Of a stretch of DNA of 64,000 nucleotides, positions 17,128 to 26,148 are shown one piece after another (positions within the stretch are counted from its first letter, which is position 1; every line of letters starts with the position of its first letter). The position numbers and the translations under genes were made by a program. The DNA is from Croceimicrobium sp963977415 (lineage in GTDB: Bacteria; Bacteroidota; Bacteroidia; Flavobacteriales; Schleiferiaceae): the NCBI GenBank assembly GCA_963977415.1, contig CAXBOS010000010.1:62001-126000 (forward strand), written 5' to 3'. The notes under the pieces are model-generated. The model had not been told where the DNA came from, searched no databases, and saw nothing but the letters and a program-made list of their open reading frames with translations.

Positions 17128-20100
17128 TTAGTCAGAATCTTTGAAGTAAAAAGATAGAAGCATTCCAAAATTATCTTTCGGCTGAAGCTTTAGCCCACCT
17201 CCGTTTTTATGTAGCTGACCTTTAATGAGATCGATACTTTCAGAAAAGCTAAAGAGTAGGGAAGAGTCTTTGGAAGGAGAATGTTTTTTCTTTTTCCTTA
17301 AAGCAATAGGCAAATCAAGTTCAATTACTTTGAATGAAGCTTCTTTACGACTCTTTATAACTAAATCTATGCCTTCTGATTTGCTTTCGGCTAAGGCTTG
17401 TGCAAAAATAGTGTAAAAGGCATCCTCTAAATAAGCAGGGAAATAACGCACACTGAAAAGCGGGTCTCCTTGATATTCAATATTTGCTAGCTTAACAATA
17501 ATGTCGTGCGCTAACAATTTTTTGGCTTTTTCTACAAATTCGGATACATTCAGCTCTTCTAAACTTTCAGGGTCTTGACTCTCGGTTTTTAATATCGATT
17601 GGAAGCTAGCCAGGGATGCACTTAAGCTGCGCGTGGTTTCGTTTAAGATCTGCACCAATTCAGATTGAATCATTTGGTGGTTACTTCTCTTTAGTTCATT
17701 AGCCAATGCCTCAATGTTTTGGCAATGGGCTAAAAAACTATGCGAGCTAATATGGGCAAATGATTTTAAGCGATTGTTTTGCTCATTAATCAGCCTTAAA
17801 TTTTGCTGAATTTGTTTGTTCTGTTTTCGCTTATTGGAGATGTCAGTAGCAATAAAAATATAGTTCTGCAACAAACCATCAGAATTGTAAACAGGCGTTA
17901 TGTTTAAGTCTAGCCAAAACTTTTTACCAAGTTTATGCCTGCCTTTGCGCTCCAGCTTTAAGGACTTGCCTTTTTCAATTTCTGTTTCTAAGTTTTGTGC
18001 AACCTTTTTTGAGAAAAGTTTAGTGCTTATAACTTCATTAAGGCTTTCTTGAAGTGTAAATCCACTCAAGTCTTCGAAGCTTTTATTGACCCAAATGACC
18101 GCGAGTTTTTCATCGGTAATGATGACTGCATTTTCCGTTTTATTAGCAACTAAAGAAAGTCTTCTGAGCTCTTCCTCATTTTGATGTTCTTTTTCAATAT
18201 CACGAATATTAATAAAGGCCTTTAGTCCTTGATCCGTATGCTCTATCTTGCCATTTGCTTCCACCCAGCGAGTAGAGCCATTTTTGTGTAAACCTCTAAA
18301 AATGGATCGTGTTACTTTACCAATTTGACCATCCGCTTCCGAGTAGGCTTTTACTACAGTTTCGTGATCATCAGGGTGAATAAGATCGAAATTATGCAAG
18401 CCTATAACTTCGGAAGGTTGGTAGCCCAGAAGTTTCGAAATATTGGGTGAAACGTACTCGTAGATAGACTGCTCATTGAGGGTAACGAAAACATCGCTCG
18501 ACTTTTCAATATAGCTTCTGAATCGATTTTCGGCAGCTTTTAAAGCAACGCTGGACTCTATGATTGGAGATAAATCTAAAATGTGCATCCAGGCACTTGT
18601 TTCATTATTTTCTTCTTCAGTAGTAAAAGAAGAGAGGGCCACTTTGATAATGCTTTGATCTTTACGGATAAAGTCTAATTGAAAACTAATCGCCCCTTCA
18701 CTTTTCTTTAGAATACCCATTTCTTGGTAAAAGAAATCCTTGCTTTCTTCGGGAATAAGTTCAAGCAGCGACATTTTCAGTAATTCTTCACGGCGGTAGC
18801 CCAATATATTTAGTAAAGCTTGGTTGCCGTCTAAGCATAGAAAATCTTCTAGCCTAATTAGGGATACACCAATTAAAGACTCTTCGAAAAGACGTCGAAA
18901 CTTTTCTTCTCCTTTGCTTAATTGGTTTTCAAAAAGCTTAGCGTTGGTATTATCGTGCATTGCACCGATAAGGCGATAAACACTACCGTCTTTATCCCTT
19001 AAAAGATAGCCACGATCTTCGATGGCCGCAAAGTTTCCGTTTTTAGATTGGAAGTCGTAACGGCAAGACCAAAAATCGTCATCACTTTTAAAGGCAAGGT
19101 CAAAACTTTTATTAATGTGGCGCTGGTGCTTACTAGGAATTTTAGACATCCATTTGTCAACGGAATCAAGCTCTTCTGCTTTCCATCCGAATACGGCTTC
19201 TACATTTTCGCCCCATTCAATTCTATTGGTCTTGCAATCAAGATCCCAAAGAACATCTTTAGAGGCTCTACTGGCTAGTTCAAAGCGAAGTTTACCTTCT
19301 TCTAAAGCAAGGCGACTTAGCTTTTCTGCATTAATGTCCCGAACGCTGGAAACAATACCATCGATACCGGGGGTATTGCGTCGATCGGCAACAATTACTT
19401 CTATCCAAATATAGCTTCCGTTTTTGTGACGAATACGGTGTTGGACGGTTACTCTTTCCTTTTTATATTCACGTACCTGTGCTATTACAGAGTGACTTTT
19501 AATTGCATCTTCTGGCAAGGTGAAATCGGCGGTATCTAATCCGATTAATTCCTCTGGACTATAGCCAGTAAGGCGAGTAATACCCGGGCTGGCGTATTTA
19601 ATAATTCGTGAACTATCGGAAATTAAGATAGCATCAAAACTCTCTTCTAGTAGGCTTGTAAAGGCGTTTACATTGGCTTTGTAACTTTCTTCTAATTGAC
19701 TTTTTTCGGGCCATAAGTTGAAATTAAAGGTGTGATGGGTTTTACCCCCTTCAGCATTTATAGTTTTATCGAGGTAAACTCTAAAAACATCTACCTTTTT
19801 GGTAGAGCGCAGACTGAGCCATCGATGGATCTGATCAAATTTTAAAAGACCTTCTACCGGCTCAAAAGATTTTAACTCTCCAAAGCGAAACTTAATGGGA
19901 ATATCCGAAAACTTAGTAAGTTTTTGTCCTACAGGGAGATTAAAGAAATTGAAGATACTTTTGTTGTTATAAATAATTGCTCCATCTTCATCACATATCA
20001 GATGTAATTGCCTGGGCGCCTCTCTTGTTTCACTATTAATTTGCAGGAGGTAAGGCTGAAGTAGATCGAGAAGAAGTTTGGTATCATCTTGCTTTAAGCA

Positions 20101-20367
20101 ATAGCTTGCCTCCTGAAATAATTTAGATGGCGGAATTTGATTGGCGGCACAAACTAAAATTAACTTGTAGTTTGTGTGGTTTAAGGATTGATACTTGCTA
20201 AAGTATTGATGATCAAGAAGTATAATTAATTCAGTTTGCTCTGAAAGTGGCGAAGGAATTTGGTTAAAATCTGTAAGCTCCGAGTAATTGGTTATAGGAA
20301 TTACATCGATTTTCACTCCGAAGTTTACAATCCAAAAGGGAGGAACAGTATTTTTAGTAGATTTCAC
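17128..20367 (-). CDS. Multi-PAS signalling protein with a decayed histidine-kinase module
   Basis: 1079 residues beginning at GTG 20367, directly abutting the stop of the response regulator gene. After an N-terminal segment of about 110 residues come about six PAS/PAC units, seen as repeats of GYSPEELIG, GYRREELLK, GYQPSEVIG and WVEANGKIEH-type motifs. A coiled coil (about 855-875) leads to a DHp-like helix HISSHSFLAHCQNIEAL. Here the H is kept but the following R-x-P is lost. The ATPase-like tail has no recognisable N-box Asn (TIFAQALAES in that position), no DxGxG and no GxGLGL. It looks like a pseudokinase that senses through PAS domains. Confidence 0.8.
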   Translation of the reverse strand: MKSTKNTVPPFWIVNFGVKIDVIPITNYSELTDFNQIPSPLSEQTELIILLDHQYFSKYQSLNHTNYKLILVCAANQIPPSKLFQEASYCLKQDDTKLLLDLLQPYLLQINSETREAPRQLHLICDEDGAIIYNNKSIFNFFNLPVGQKLTKFSDIPIKFRFGELKSFEPVEGLLKFDQIHRWLSLRSTKKVDVFRVYLDKTINAEGGKTHHTFNFNLWPEKSQLEESYKANVNAFTSLLEESFDAILISDSSRIIKYASPGITRLTGYSPEELIGLDTADFTLPEDAIKSHSVIAQVREYKKERVTVQHRIRHKNGSYIWIEVIVADRRNTPGIDGIVSSVRDINAEKLSRLALEEGKLRFELASRASKDVLWDLDCKTNRIEWGENVEAVFGWKAEELDSVDKWMSKIPSKHQRHINKSFDLAFKSDDDFWSCRYDFQSKNGNFAAIEDRGYLLRDKDGSVYRLIGAMHDNTNAKLFENQLSKGEEKFRRLFEESLIGVSLIRLEDFLCLDGNQALLNILGYRREELLKMSLLELIPEESKDFFYQEMGILKKSEGAISFQLDFIRKDQSIIKVALSSFTTEEENNETSAWMHILDLSPIIESSVALKAAENRFRSYIEKSSDVFVTLNEQSIYEYVSPNISKLLGYQPSEVIGLHNFDLIHPDDHETVVKAYSEADGQIGKVTRSIFRGLHKNGSTRWVEANGKIEHTDQGLKAFINIRDIEKEHQNEEELRRLSLVANKTENAVIITDEKLAVIWVNKSFEDLSGFTLQESLNEVISTKLFSKKVAQNLETEIEKGKSLKLERKGRHKLGKKFWLDLNITPVYNSDGLLQNYIFIATDISNKRKQNKQIQQNLRLINEQNNRLKSFAHISSHSFLAHCQNIEALANELKRSNHQMIQSELVQILNETTRSLSASLASFQSILKTESQDPESLEELNVSEFVEKAKKLLAHDIIVKLANIEYQGDPLFSVRYFPAYLEDAFYTIFAQALAESKSEGIDLVIKSRKEASFKVIELDLPIALRKKKKHSPSKDSSLLFSFSESIDLIKGQLHKNGGGLKLQPKDNFGMLLSFYFKDSD

Positions 20368-20772
20368 TTAGGATTTCCACTTTTTAAAATCCTCTTTTAG
20401 AACATTAAGGTCTAGCGGCTTTTTAAGGAAGGAAATAACATTAGAGTACTGCTTGGCTTGATCACGATCTTCCTGATCAATAGAGGAGGTAAGAATCGCT
20501 ACAGAGGGCAAAGAATCACTTTCGGAGCTTTGTTTCGCTATCGAATCTAAAAAAGTCCAACCATCCATCACCGGCATATTTAAATCTAATAGAATTAATT
20601 CCGGTTCTTCCGCTTTTCCCTCTAGCTTCAGATAGGCATCAAAGGCCTCCTGTCCATTTTCGAATTCGATAATAGTTTGACTAAAGCTTTCTTTTTCTAG
20701 GCGCTTTTTTATTAACATTCGAGCAATTAAATCATCGTCTACAATCCAAATACTTTTTAATTCCTCTGCCAT
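20368..20772 (-). CDS. Single-domain response regulator
   Basis: 134 residues, all receiver domain: acidic pair DDD at 12-14, phospho-acceptor Asp63 in LILLDLNMPVMDG, Thr/Ser at LTSS and Lys in FLKKPLD. There is no output domain, so it acts by protein contact or as a phosphate shuttle. It is upstream of, and immediately adjacent to, the multi-PAS protein with no intergenic base. The two are therefore almost surely co-expressed. Because that partner's kinase looks dead, another kinase may phosphorylate it. Confidence 0.9.
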   Translation of the reverse strand: MAEELKSIWIVDDDLIARMLIKKRLEKESFSQTIIEFENGQEAFDAYLKLEGKAEEPELILLDLNMPVMDGWTFLDSIAKQSSESDSLPSVAILTSSIDQEDRDQAKQYSNVISFLKKPLDLNVLKEDFKKWKS

Positions 20773-20840
20773 ACCCTTAATAGGATTAATTTGACGGAAA
20801 TTACTAAATTAGGATGGACCATCAAAACAATGAAGTCTAT

Positions 20841-22271
20841 TTACTTTAGTGTTAATTTTTTCCGCAAGTCATCTACGTAAGTGCGGAACCTTTTATCGGT
20901 TTCTGTTAGGTTATTAACCGTTCTGCAGGCATGTAATACCGTCGCATGATCTTTATTTCCGCATTGAGCACCAATGCTGGCTAAAGAATTTTTGGTAAGC
21001 TGTTTCGAGAAGTACATTGCTAATTGTCGGGCCTGAACAATTTCTCTTTTACGAGTTTTAGATTTCAAAAGATCAATAGGCATATCAAAGTAATCGCAAA
21101 TCACTTTTTGAATGTAGTCGATGCTAATTTCGCGAGTGGTGTTTTTAACAAACTTATCAATCATCTGCTTCGCTAACTCCACTGTTATTTTCTTCTTATT
21201 TAAAGAAGACTGGGCTAAGAGAGAAATTAAGGCTCCCTCAAGTTCGCGAACGTTGGAATTAATGCTGTAGGCTAAATATTCGATTACATCAACCGGCATT
21301 TCTACCCCGTCGTTGTATAGTTTTTGGTTGAGAATGGCGATACGAGTTTCTAAATCAGGAACTTGTAAATCGGCACTTAAACCCCATTTAAAGCGGGAAA
21401 GCAATCTTTGCTCCATACCCTGTAAATCTACGGGGGCACGATCGGAGGTTAGTATAACTTGCTTACTATGTTGGTGAAGGTGATTAAACACTTCAAAAAA
21501 GGCGCTTTGGGTTCCTTCTTTACCAGCAAAGGAATGTACATCATCAACGATAAGTACATCTATCATTTGGTAGAAATGCAAAAAATCATTTTTGTTGTTC
21601 GTGCGTACTGCTTCGATAAATTGCTGTTGGAACTTTTCAGCAGATACGTACAAAACTGTTTTTTCGGGATAGCGATCTTTAATTTCGATACCGATAGAGT
21701 GGGCAAGGTGGGTTTTACCTAAGCCATTACCACCATATAAAAGCAGGGGGTTAAAAGAAGTTCCACCGGGCTTTTTAGAAACGGCGAATCCTGCAGAACG
21801 GGCCAATCGGTTGCAATCGCCTTCCACAAAATTGTCGAAAGTGTAATTGGGGTTTAACTGCGATTCTACATGAACTTTACGCAGACCTGGGATAATGAAC
21901 GGGTTTTTAACACTGTTTTCGCCAATTTCAAGTGGCATGTTAATTTTGGGATTCTTGATGCTACCGCGGTTGCTACTTGGTATTTTAACCGTTATGGGGT
22001 TAGCATTGCCGTAGGTGTTTTCCATTACGATGCTATAAACCAATTTAGCATCTTCACCCAACTCTTTACTAATTGCACTTTTTAACAACTTAATATAGTT
22101 TTCCTCTAACCATTCGTAGAAGAACTTACTCGGTACCTGTATGCTAAGTACCTTATCTTTAAGTTTTAGTGGCTTGATAGGCAAAAACCAAGTTTTAAAG
22201 CTCTGGGATGAGATATTATCTTTTATGTATATGAGACAATTATCCCAAACCGTTTTTGCAGTCAATTCCAT
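20841..22271 (-). CDS. dnaA: Chromosomal replication initiator DnaA
   Basis: 476 residues with the full DnaA plan: domain I (1-80), linker (80-140), AAA+ domain with Walker A GGNGLGKT (180-187) and Walker B VLIVDDVH near 240, and the C-terminal helix-turn-helix with the signature KDHATVLHACR that reads DnaA boxes. It binds oriC and opens the duplex. A perfect inverted repeat and near-DnaA-box words lie in the 230-base gap to the divergent thioesterase gene, so autoregulation is plausible. No gyrB or dnaN is adjacent, as usual in Bacteroidota. Confidence 0.97.
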   Translation of the reverse strand: MELTAKTVWDNCLIYIKDNISSQSFKTWFLPIKPLKLKDKVLSIQVPSKFFYEWLEENYIKLLKSAISKELGEDAKLVYSIVMENTYGNANPITVKIPSSNRGSIKNPKINMPLEIGENSVKNPFIIPGLRKVHVESQLNPNYTFDNFVEGDCNRLARSAGFAVSKKPGGTSFNPLLLYGGNGLGKTHLAHSIGIEIKDRYPEKTVLYVSAEKFQQQFIEAVRTNNKNDFLHFYQMIDVLIVDDVHSFAGKEGTQSAFFEVFNHLHQHSKQVILTSDRAPVDLQGMEQRLLSRFKWGLSADLQVPDLETRIAILNQKLYNDGVEMPVDVIEYLAYSINSNVRELEGALISLLAQSSLNKKKITVELAKQMIDKFVKNTTREISIDYIQKVICDYFDMPIDLLKSKTRKREIVQARQLAMYFSKQLTKNSLASIGAQCGNKDHATVLHACRTVNNLTETDKRFRTYVDDLRKKLTLK

Positions 22272-22327
22272 TCTTACGCCTAAATTTTTAATTACTTCCC
22301 TGTTTTAACCCCTCAGTCAACAATATA

Positions 22328-22341
22328 TGTGCCTTGGCACA
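22328..22341. repeat. Perfect inverted repeat in the dnaA upstream region
   Basis: TGTGCC-TT-GGCACA, 6-bp arms with a 2-nt centre, 57 bases upstream of the dnaA start. A second pair, CCACA-AAAG-TGTGG, lies at about 22357-22371. The first has the size of a dimeric regulator's operator. The second contains TGTGGAGAA, one base from the DnaA-box consensus TGTGGATAA. Confidence 0.5.
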
Positions 22342-22501
22342 CCTCCTCCTAGCGGCCCACAAAAGTGTGGAGAAAAAAGTGATAAAAAAAATGAAATTGG
22401 TATTGACTATCTAGTTTATTTGTCGGAAATTAAGCCAAGCCTAATCGCTCTGTATCCCGCATTAAATGTGGTAAAGAGCTTAAAAATCAGGGAATAAGAA
22501 A

Positions 22502-22912
22502 ATGTATTTTTCAGAAACAAGTCTTCGCGTTCGCTATGCAGAAACCGACCAAATGTCGTTCGTTTATTATGGTAATTATCCTCAATATTTTGAGGTGGCA
22601 AGGGTTGAGGCCCTGAGAGCCTTAGGTTTAAGTTATAAAAAAATTGAAGAGGAAGGAGTGATGCTACCGGTTTTGAAATTGGAAGTGAAATATATTGCCC
22701 CAGCCAAGTACGATGACTTACTACTTATCAAAACTTGTATTTCCGAAATGCCGAAAACCAGAATCACTTTTGAGCATGAAATTTATAATGAAGCAGGCAA
22801 ATTATTAACCATCGGAAAGGTAGAATTGGTTTTTGTGGATATAAAAAGTGGGAAACCTTGTCGGGCTCCCCACTCTCTTATAAATGCTATTGAAGCCAAA
22901 TTTAGTTCCTGA
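22502..22912 (+). CDS. Acyl-CoA thioesterase, hotdog fold (YbgC/4-hydroxybenzoyl-CoA type)
   Basis: 136 residues, the normal single-hotdog length. The catalytic aspartate is Asp16 in AETDQMSFVYYGNY, followed by the long hotdog helix YPQYFEVARVEALRALGL. It hydrolyses an acyl-CoA in the cytoplasm; the natural substrate is not evident. The gene is divergent from dnaA, a conserved arrangement. Its 3' end overlaps the convergent metallopeptidase gene by 11 bases. Confidence 0.88.
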   Translation: MYFSETSLRVRYAETDQMSFVYYGNYPQYFEVARVEALRALGLSYKKIEEEGVMLPVLKLEVKYIAPAKYDDLLLIKTCISEMPKTRITFEHEIYNEAGKLLTIGKVELVFVDIKSGKPCRAPHSLINAIEAKFSS

Positions 22913-24665
22913 AAACTTTAAAGCTTTCGGTGCTTGAAGAGGTTTGAATAATAATAAGGTATAAACCAGTTTTAAGATTCGGTGCTGCTAATTCCCTTTC
23001 TAAACCGTTAAGTTCGCCTGCTTGTATTAACTTTCCATCTAAACTTAAGATTTGATACGACTGTAAAGCTTCTACGCTTTTAATAAATAGGCTTCCGCCT
23101 GAAGCGAATGCCAAAGAATTGTATAAAGAAATAGAACTCTTTGATTCAATGGATTCATCTAAGCTAAAATCGCTGTCTAAAACATTCCTCCTCACAAAGG
23201 CATCTTTGATGATATTATAATTAGCACCATTGTTTAATACTTGGTCTGCGTTAATTATCATAATCGCGAAATCTCGGTAGGTACTGCTTCCTTGCAAACT
23301 GAAGAGTGCTTCTAAAATAATTTGATCACTAGTCGCACGGCTGGTATTGAAGAGTATCTCGCGCAAGCAGCTCACCATCAGATCGGTATTGGTATAAATA
23401 TTACCCGCAAAACTTACGGTTTGATAGTCCTTTGTACTAGTTGCATCGCGGCCCGGCCAAAACACATTATGACCATCCCAATTAAAAATTCGATCGGATT
23501 GATTGGTGGTGTATTTGTTAGAATAGCTGAGGGCGAAATAATCACAAATAGCTTCTTCCATGCCAGCGCGTTCATTGATTCTATTGCTATTTGCAGCGGC
23601 TCCAAAAACTACGGCGTGAATGTATTCATGAATTACCACATCTACGTCTTCTGCATCATCAACACCACCTTCACCCATGTAAATTTTCCAGTCACTGCTG
23701 GTGAAAAAGCTTTGGTCGGCATCACTTAGGGCGTGCACATCTATTTCTATTAAATTACCGGGTATAGAGCTGAAGCCTAAACTGTCTATGTAGTTTTTGA
23801 AAATAGATAAATGGGCAAAAGCATTTACGTCTTCAAACCCGTCTTTATCGCGGGTAAGATTAAAATTAGGGCTACTTTGTGTAAGCGGCGCAATAGAGGG
23901 GGAGCTGAAATCGGAAATTTTTAGATCCGCATTTTCCAATCGGAAAGTACCATTACTATAATCGGCTTTGAAAGTGATATTCTGTCTTTCTAAGTCCAGT
24001 ATTGGCATGGGGCCATCATTATTATCTACATATGATCCCCCGTAATTAACATTGGCAGTACTAAGCGGATCGGGCGCAAAAACATTCGCCGTACAAGTAC
24101 TATCTACTCCCTGGAAATACAGTCTTTGATCTTCTAAAACCAAAATTTCATCGTCGGCACTAATCAATACATAATGCAAACCATCATGACCAAAAAAGTC
24201 AGTGCGGAGTGCTTTAAAATTGCTATTTTGATTAGCCCAGTAGATAGGTTCACTACTAAAGCGCTCGGCTTTTAAATCGCCTTTGAGCATTTCTAAATCG
24301 ATACTCGAGCTAAAATCACCCCTATAATTAGTGCTAAGAATAGGATATTGAACCGTTGCGAATCCATTTGGATAGTCGTGTATAGCCGCTTTTTGGCCAT
24401 AAAAAGGGATGTTATCTTTTTCTATTTGGTAAAAAAAGTGTCGCCCTGCCGCGCTGTTTAATACCTTGGTTTGCTTAAAATTAATACCTACATGGGCCAT
24501 TTTTTCTTCTAAAAGCGAAAGACCTGATTGCTGCGCATCTAGGGAAACCGAAACATAAAGCGGTGCGTGATGTAGGTCTATGATATTATTTTCTTTCTTA
24601 TTGTTTTGGGCACTCAAAACGAAGCTAATGCTTATAAGAGCGATTAAAATTGATTGTTTTCTCAT
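22902..24665 (-). CDS. Secreted zinc metallopeptidase with type IX sorting domain
   Basis: 587 residues. Signal peptide MRKQSILIALISISFVLSAQ, a propeptide-like region (30-200), then a gluzincin-type catalytic part with HEYIH (346-350) and the third ligand in GMEEAICDYFA (Glu370 or 371), as in thermolysin/fungalysin-like enzymes. The last 75 residues form a type A Por sorting domain (YQILSLDGKLIQAGEL then LKTGLYLIIIQTS). It is thus exported by the type IX system and either surface-attached or released. The start overlaps the yigZ-like stop by 4 bases, so the two are coupled. Confidence 0.87.
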   Translation of the reverse strand: MRKQSILIALISISFVLSAQNNKKENNIIDLHHAPLYVSVSLDAQQSGLSLLEEKMAHVGINFKQTKVLNSAAGRHFFYQIEKDNIPFYGQKAAIHDYPNGFATVQYPILSTNYRGDFSSSIDLEMLKGDLKAERFSSEPIYWANQNSNFKALRTDFFGHDGLHYVLISADDEILVLEDQRLYFQGVDSTCTANVFAPDPLSTANVNYGGSYVDNNDGPMPILDLERQNITFKADYSNGTFRLENADLKISDFSSPSIAPLTQSSPNFNLTRDKDGFEDVNAFAHLSIFKNYIDSLGFSSIPGNLIEIDVHALSDADQSFFTSSDWKIYMGEGGVDDAEDVDVVIHEYIHAVVFGAAANSNRINERAGMEEAICDYFALSYSNKYTTNQSDRIFNWDGHNVFWPGRDATSTKDYQTVSFAGNIYTNTDLMVSCLREILFNTSRATSDQIILEALFSLQGSSTYRDFAIMIINADQVLNNGANYNIIKDAFVRRNVLDSDFSLDESIESKSSISLYNSLAFASGGSLFIKSVEALQSYQILSLDGKLIQAGELNGLERELAAPNLKTGLYLIIIQTSSSTESFKVFRN

Positions 24666-25285
24666 GGGTCAATTTCCTTTAATTCACCTTGGTAGAGGTT
24701 TTTTATTTGTTCAAGAGCAATGTTCAATTTGCTTTCACGGCAACGTATTATATAGCCTGCATCTTTATCCATAGTTTCTGAAATAATTTCAAATAAACTT
24801 TGATGAAGAATATTCATTACTTCAGCCATAGCTGAGTAGGGAAAACGCAATTCGTGATAACGGTATAAATATATATCAATTCGTTGGCAATTTTGAAGCG
24901 CTTCTACAGCAGATTCGCGATAAGCATTTATAAGTCCAGGAACGCCCAATTTAGTACCACCGAAATAGCGTACCACCACCACCGCAATATCCCAAAGTTC
25001 GGCGCTTAAAATAGCATTGAAGATGGGCGTGCCTGCCGAGTGAGCGGGTTCGCCGTCATCATTTATGCGAACCTCTGGCTTTTTGGGTTGAAAGCGATAG
25101 GCATAGCAAAAGTGCCTTGCATCGTGATATTGGCTTTTCAAATCCTCTAAAAAGCTTTGAAATTCGTCTAGGCTTTTTACGCATCTAGCGAAAGCGAAAA
25201 ATTTGGAGCCTTTGTCTTTAAAAAGTGCTTCGCCATTAGTGCTAATGCTTTGATAATGATCGCCTTCTATCGCTTCTTGAATCAT
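24662..25285 (-). CDS. YigZ/IMPACT family protein (UPF0029)
   Basis: 207 residues with the family signature DDGEPAHSAGTPIFNAI and RYFGGTKLGVPGLINAYR in the N-terminal domain and a ferredoxin-like C-terminal domain. YigZ relatives of the eukaryotic IMPACT protein bind nucleic acid or ribosomes; the bacterial role is unsettled. It overlaps the metallopeptidase start by 4 bases and the transporter stop by 4 bases, giving a tightly packed reverse-strand operon ribD / transporter / yigZ / peptidase. Confidence 0.9.
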   Translation of the reverse strand: MIQEAIEGDHYQSISTNGEALFKDKGSKFFAFARCVKSLDEFQSFLEDLKSQYHDARHFCYAYRFQPKKPEVRINDDGEPAHSAGTPIFNAILSAELWDIAVVVVRYFGGTKLGVPGLINAYRESAVEALQNCQRIDIYLYRYHELRFPYSAMAEVMNILHQSLFEIISETMDKDAGYIIRCRESKLNIALEQIKNLYQGELKEIDP

Positions 25286-26148
25286 AAAACGACAGTTATA
25301 AGCAAGATGGAAATAATGGCTACTATTATTCCCGCAATATTAAGGGGGCTCAGTTTTTCTTTAAAGGCGAAATAGCCTAAAAGTGAGGATAAGGCTACGA
25401 TACCAACATTATTTATAGCAAAAAGACTAGAGCTTTCCAAACCGGGACTATCGAGCGCGCGCAGCAGGAAGTAGATGCTCCCATAATTAGGGATTCCCAG
25501 GGCAATGCCTCCGATGATGGCTTTAAATTGCAGGGGTACATGCATTTTAAAATAACGATAAATTATTGCAATAAGGCCAAAAATAGCGGCGAAACCAAAA
25601 ATACTGCTTGCAAACCAAGCTTGATCTTCAGCGGGTACAAGCTCTTGTTGATTGTATTTTAAAAAAGAATCAAGAAAGCCTGAACCGAGAAAGAGTAGTA
25701 TTGGTAAAATTATGGAAAGCGGATTGGACTTGATTCTTGCGGGCTTGTAAGTTGACATCCAAACCGCCAATAGGGCTAGAATTATAGCGCTAATTTTTAA
25801 GGCTGAGGCACTTTCATTGTAATAGAAGATGCCAAAACTTATGGGAACCATCACCGACATTTTTACGGCGATACTAACGGTGGTTAGGCCGAAATTCTGA
25901 CTAACCCAGGCCATTAAGTTAAAGAGGGTGATAAAGAGAATACCCAAAATTAATACCGAGCTAATCCAATCTTGCTCTATAATAGCTGCAAGCGGTTTAG
26001 AAAACCCCATCTGGGCTTGACCAATACTGAAAGCCACGAGGTAATTAACCAAAATAGCTTGTAGGTTATCGATGGAGAATTTTTTGAGGTAAGTGAAAAC
26101 CACAAAGATTAAAATGGAGCTACATATGCTCAATACTATCCAAATCAT
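25282..26148 (-). CDS. DMT-superfamily (EamA) transporter
   Basis: 288 residues with about ten hydrophobic helices in two repeats of five, the EamA arrangement. The last repeat has LFAINNVGIVALSSLLGYFAFKE, a typical end of the second EamA unit. The substrate cannot be told. It overlaps ribD by 4 bases and yigZ by 4 bases. The ribD coupling makes a riboflavin-related role possible, but that is only positional. Confidence 0.85.
   Translation of the reverse strand: MIWIVLSICSSILIFVVFTYLKKFSIDNLQAILVNYLVAFSIGQAQMGFSKPLAAIIEQDWISSVLILGILFITLFNLMAWVSQNFGLTTVSIAVKMSVMVPISFGIFYYNESASALKISAIILALLAVWMSTYKPARIKSNPLSIILPILLFLGSGFLDSFLKYNQQELVPAEDQAWFASSIFGFAAIFGLIAIIYRYFKMHVPLQFKAIIGGIALGIPNYGSIYFLLRALDSPGLESSSLFAINNVGIVALSSLLGYFAFKEKLSPLNIAGIIVAIISILLITVVL

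Noticed and set aside
22272..22501. Chromosomal origin next to dnaA
   Set aside because: Only mismatched single DnaA-box words and no AT-rich unwinding cluster with several boxes; not enough to call oriC.
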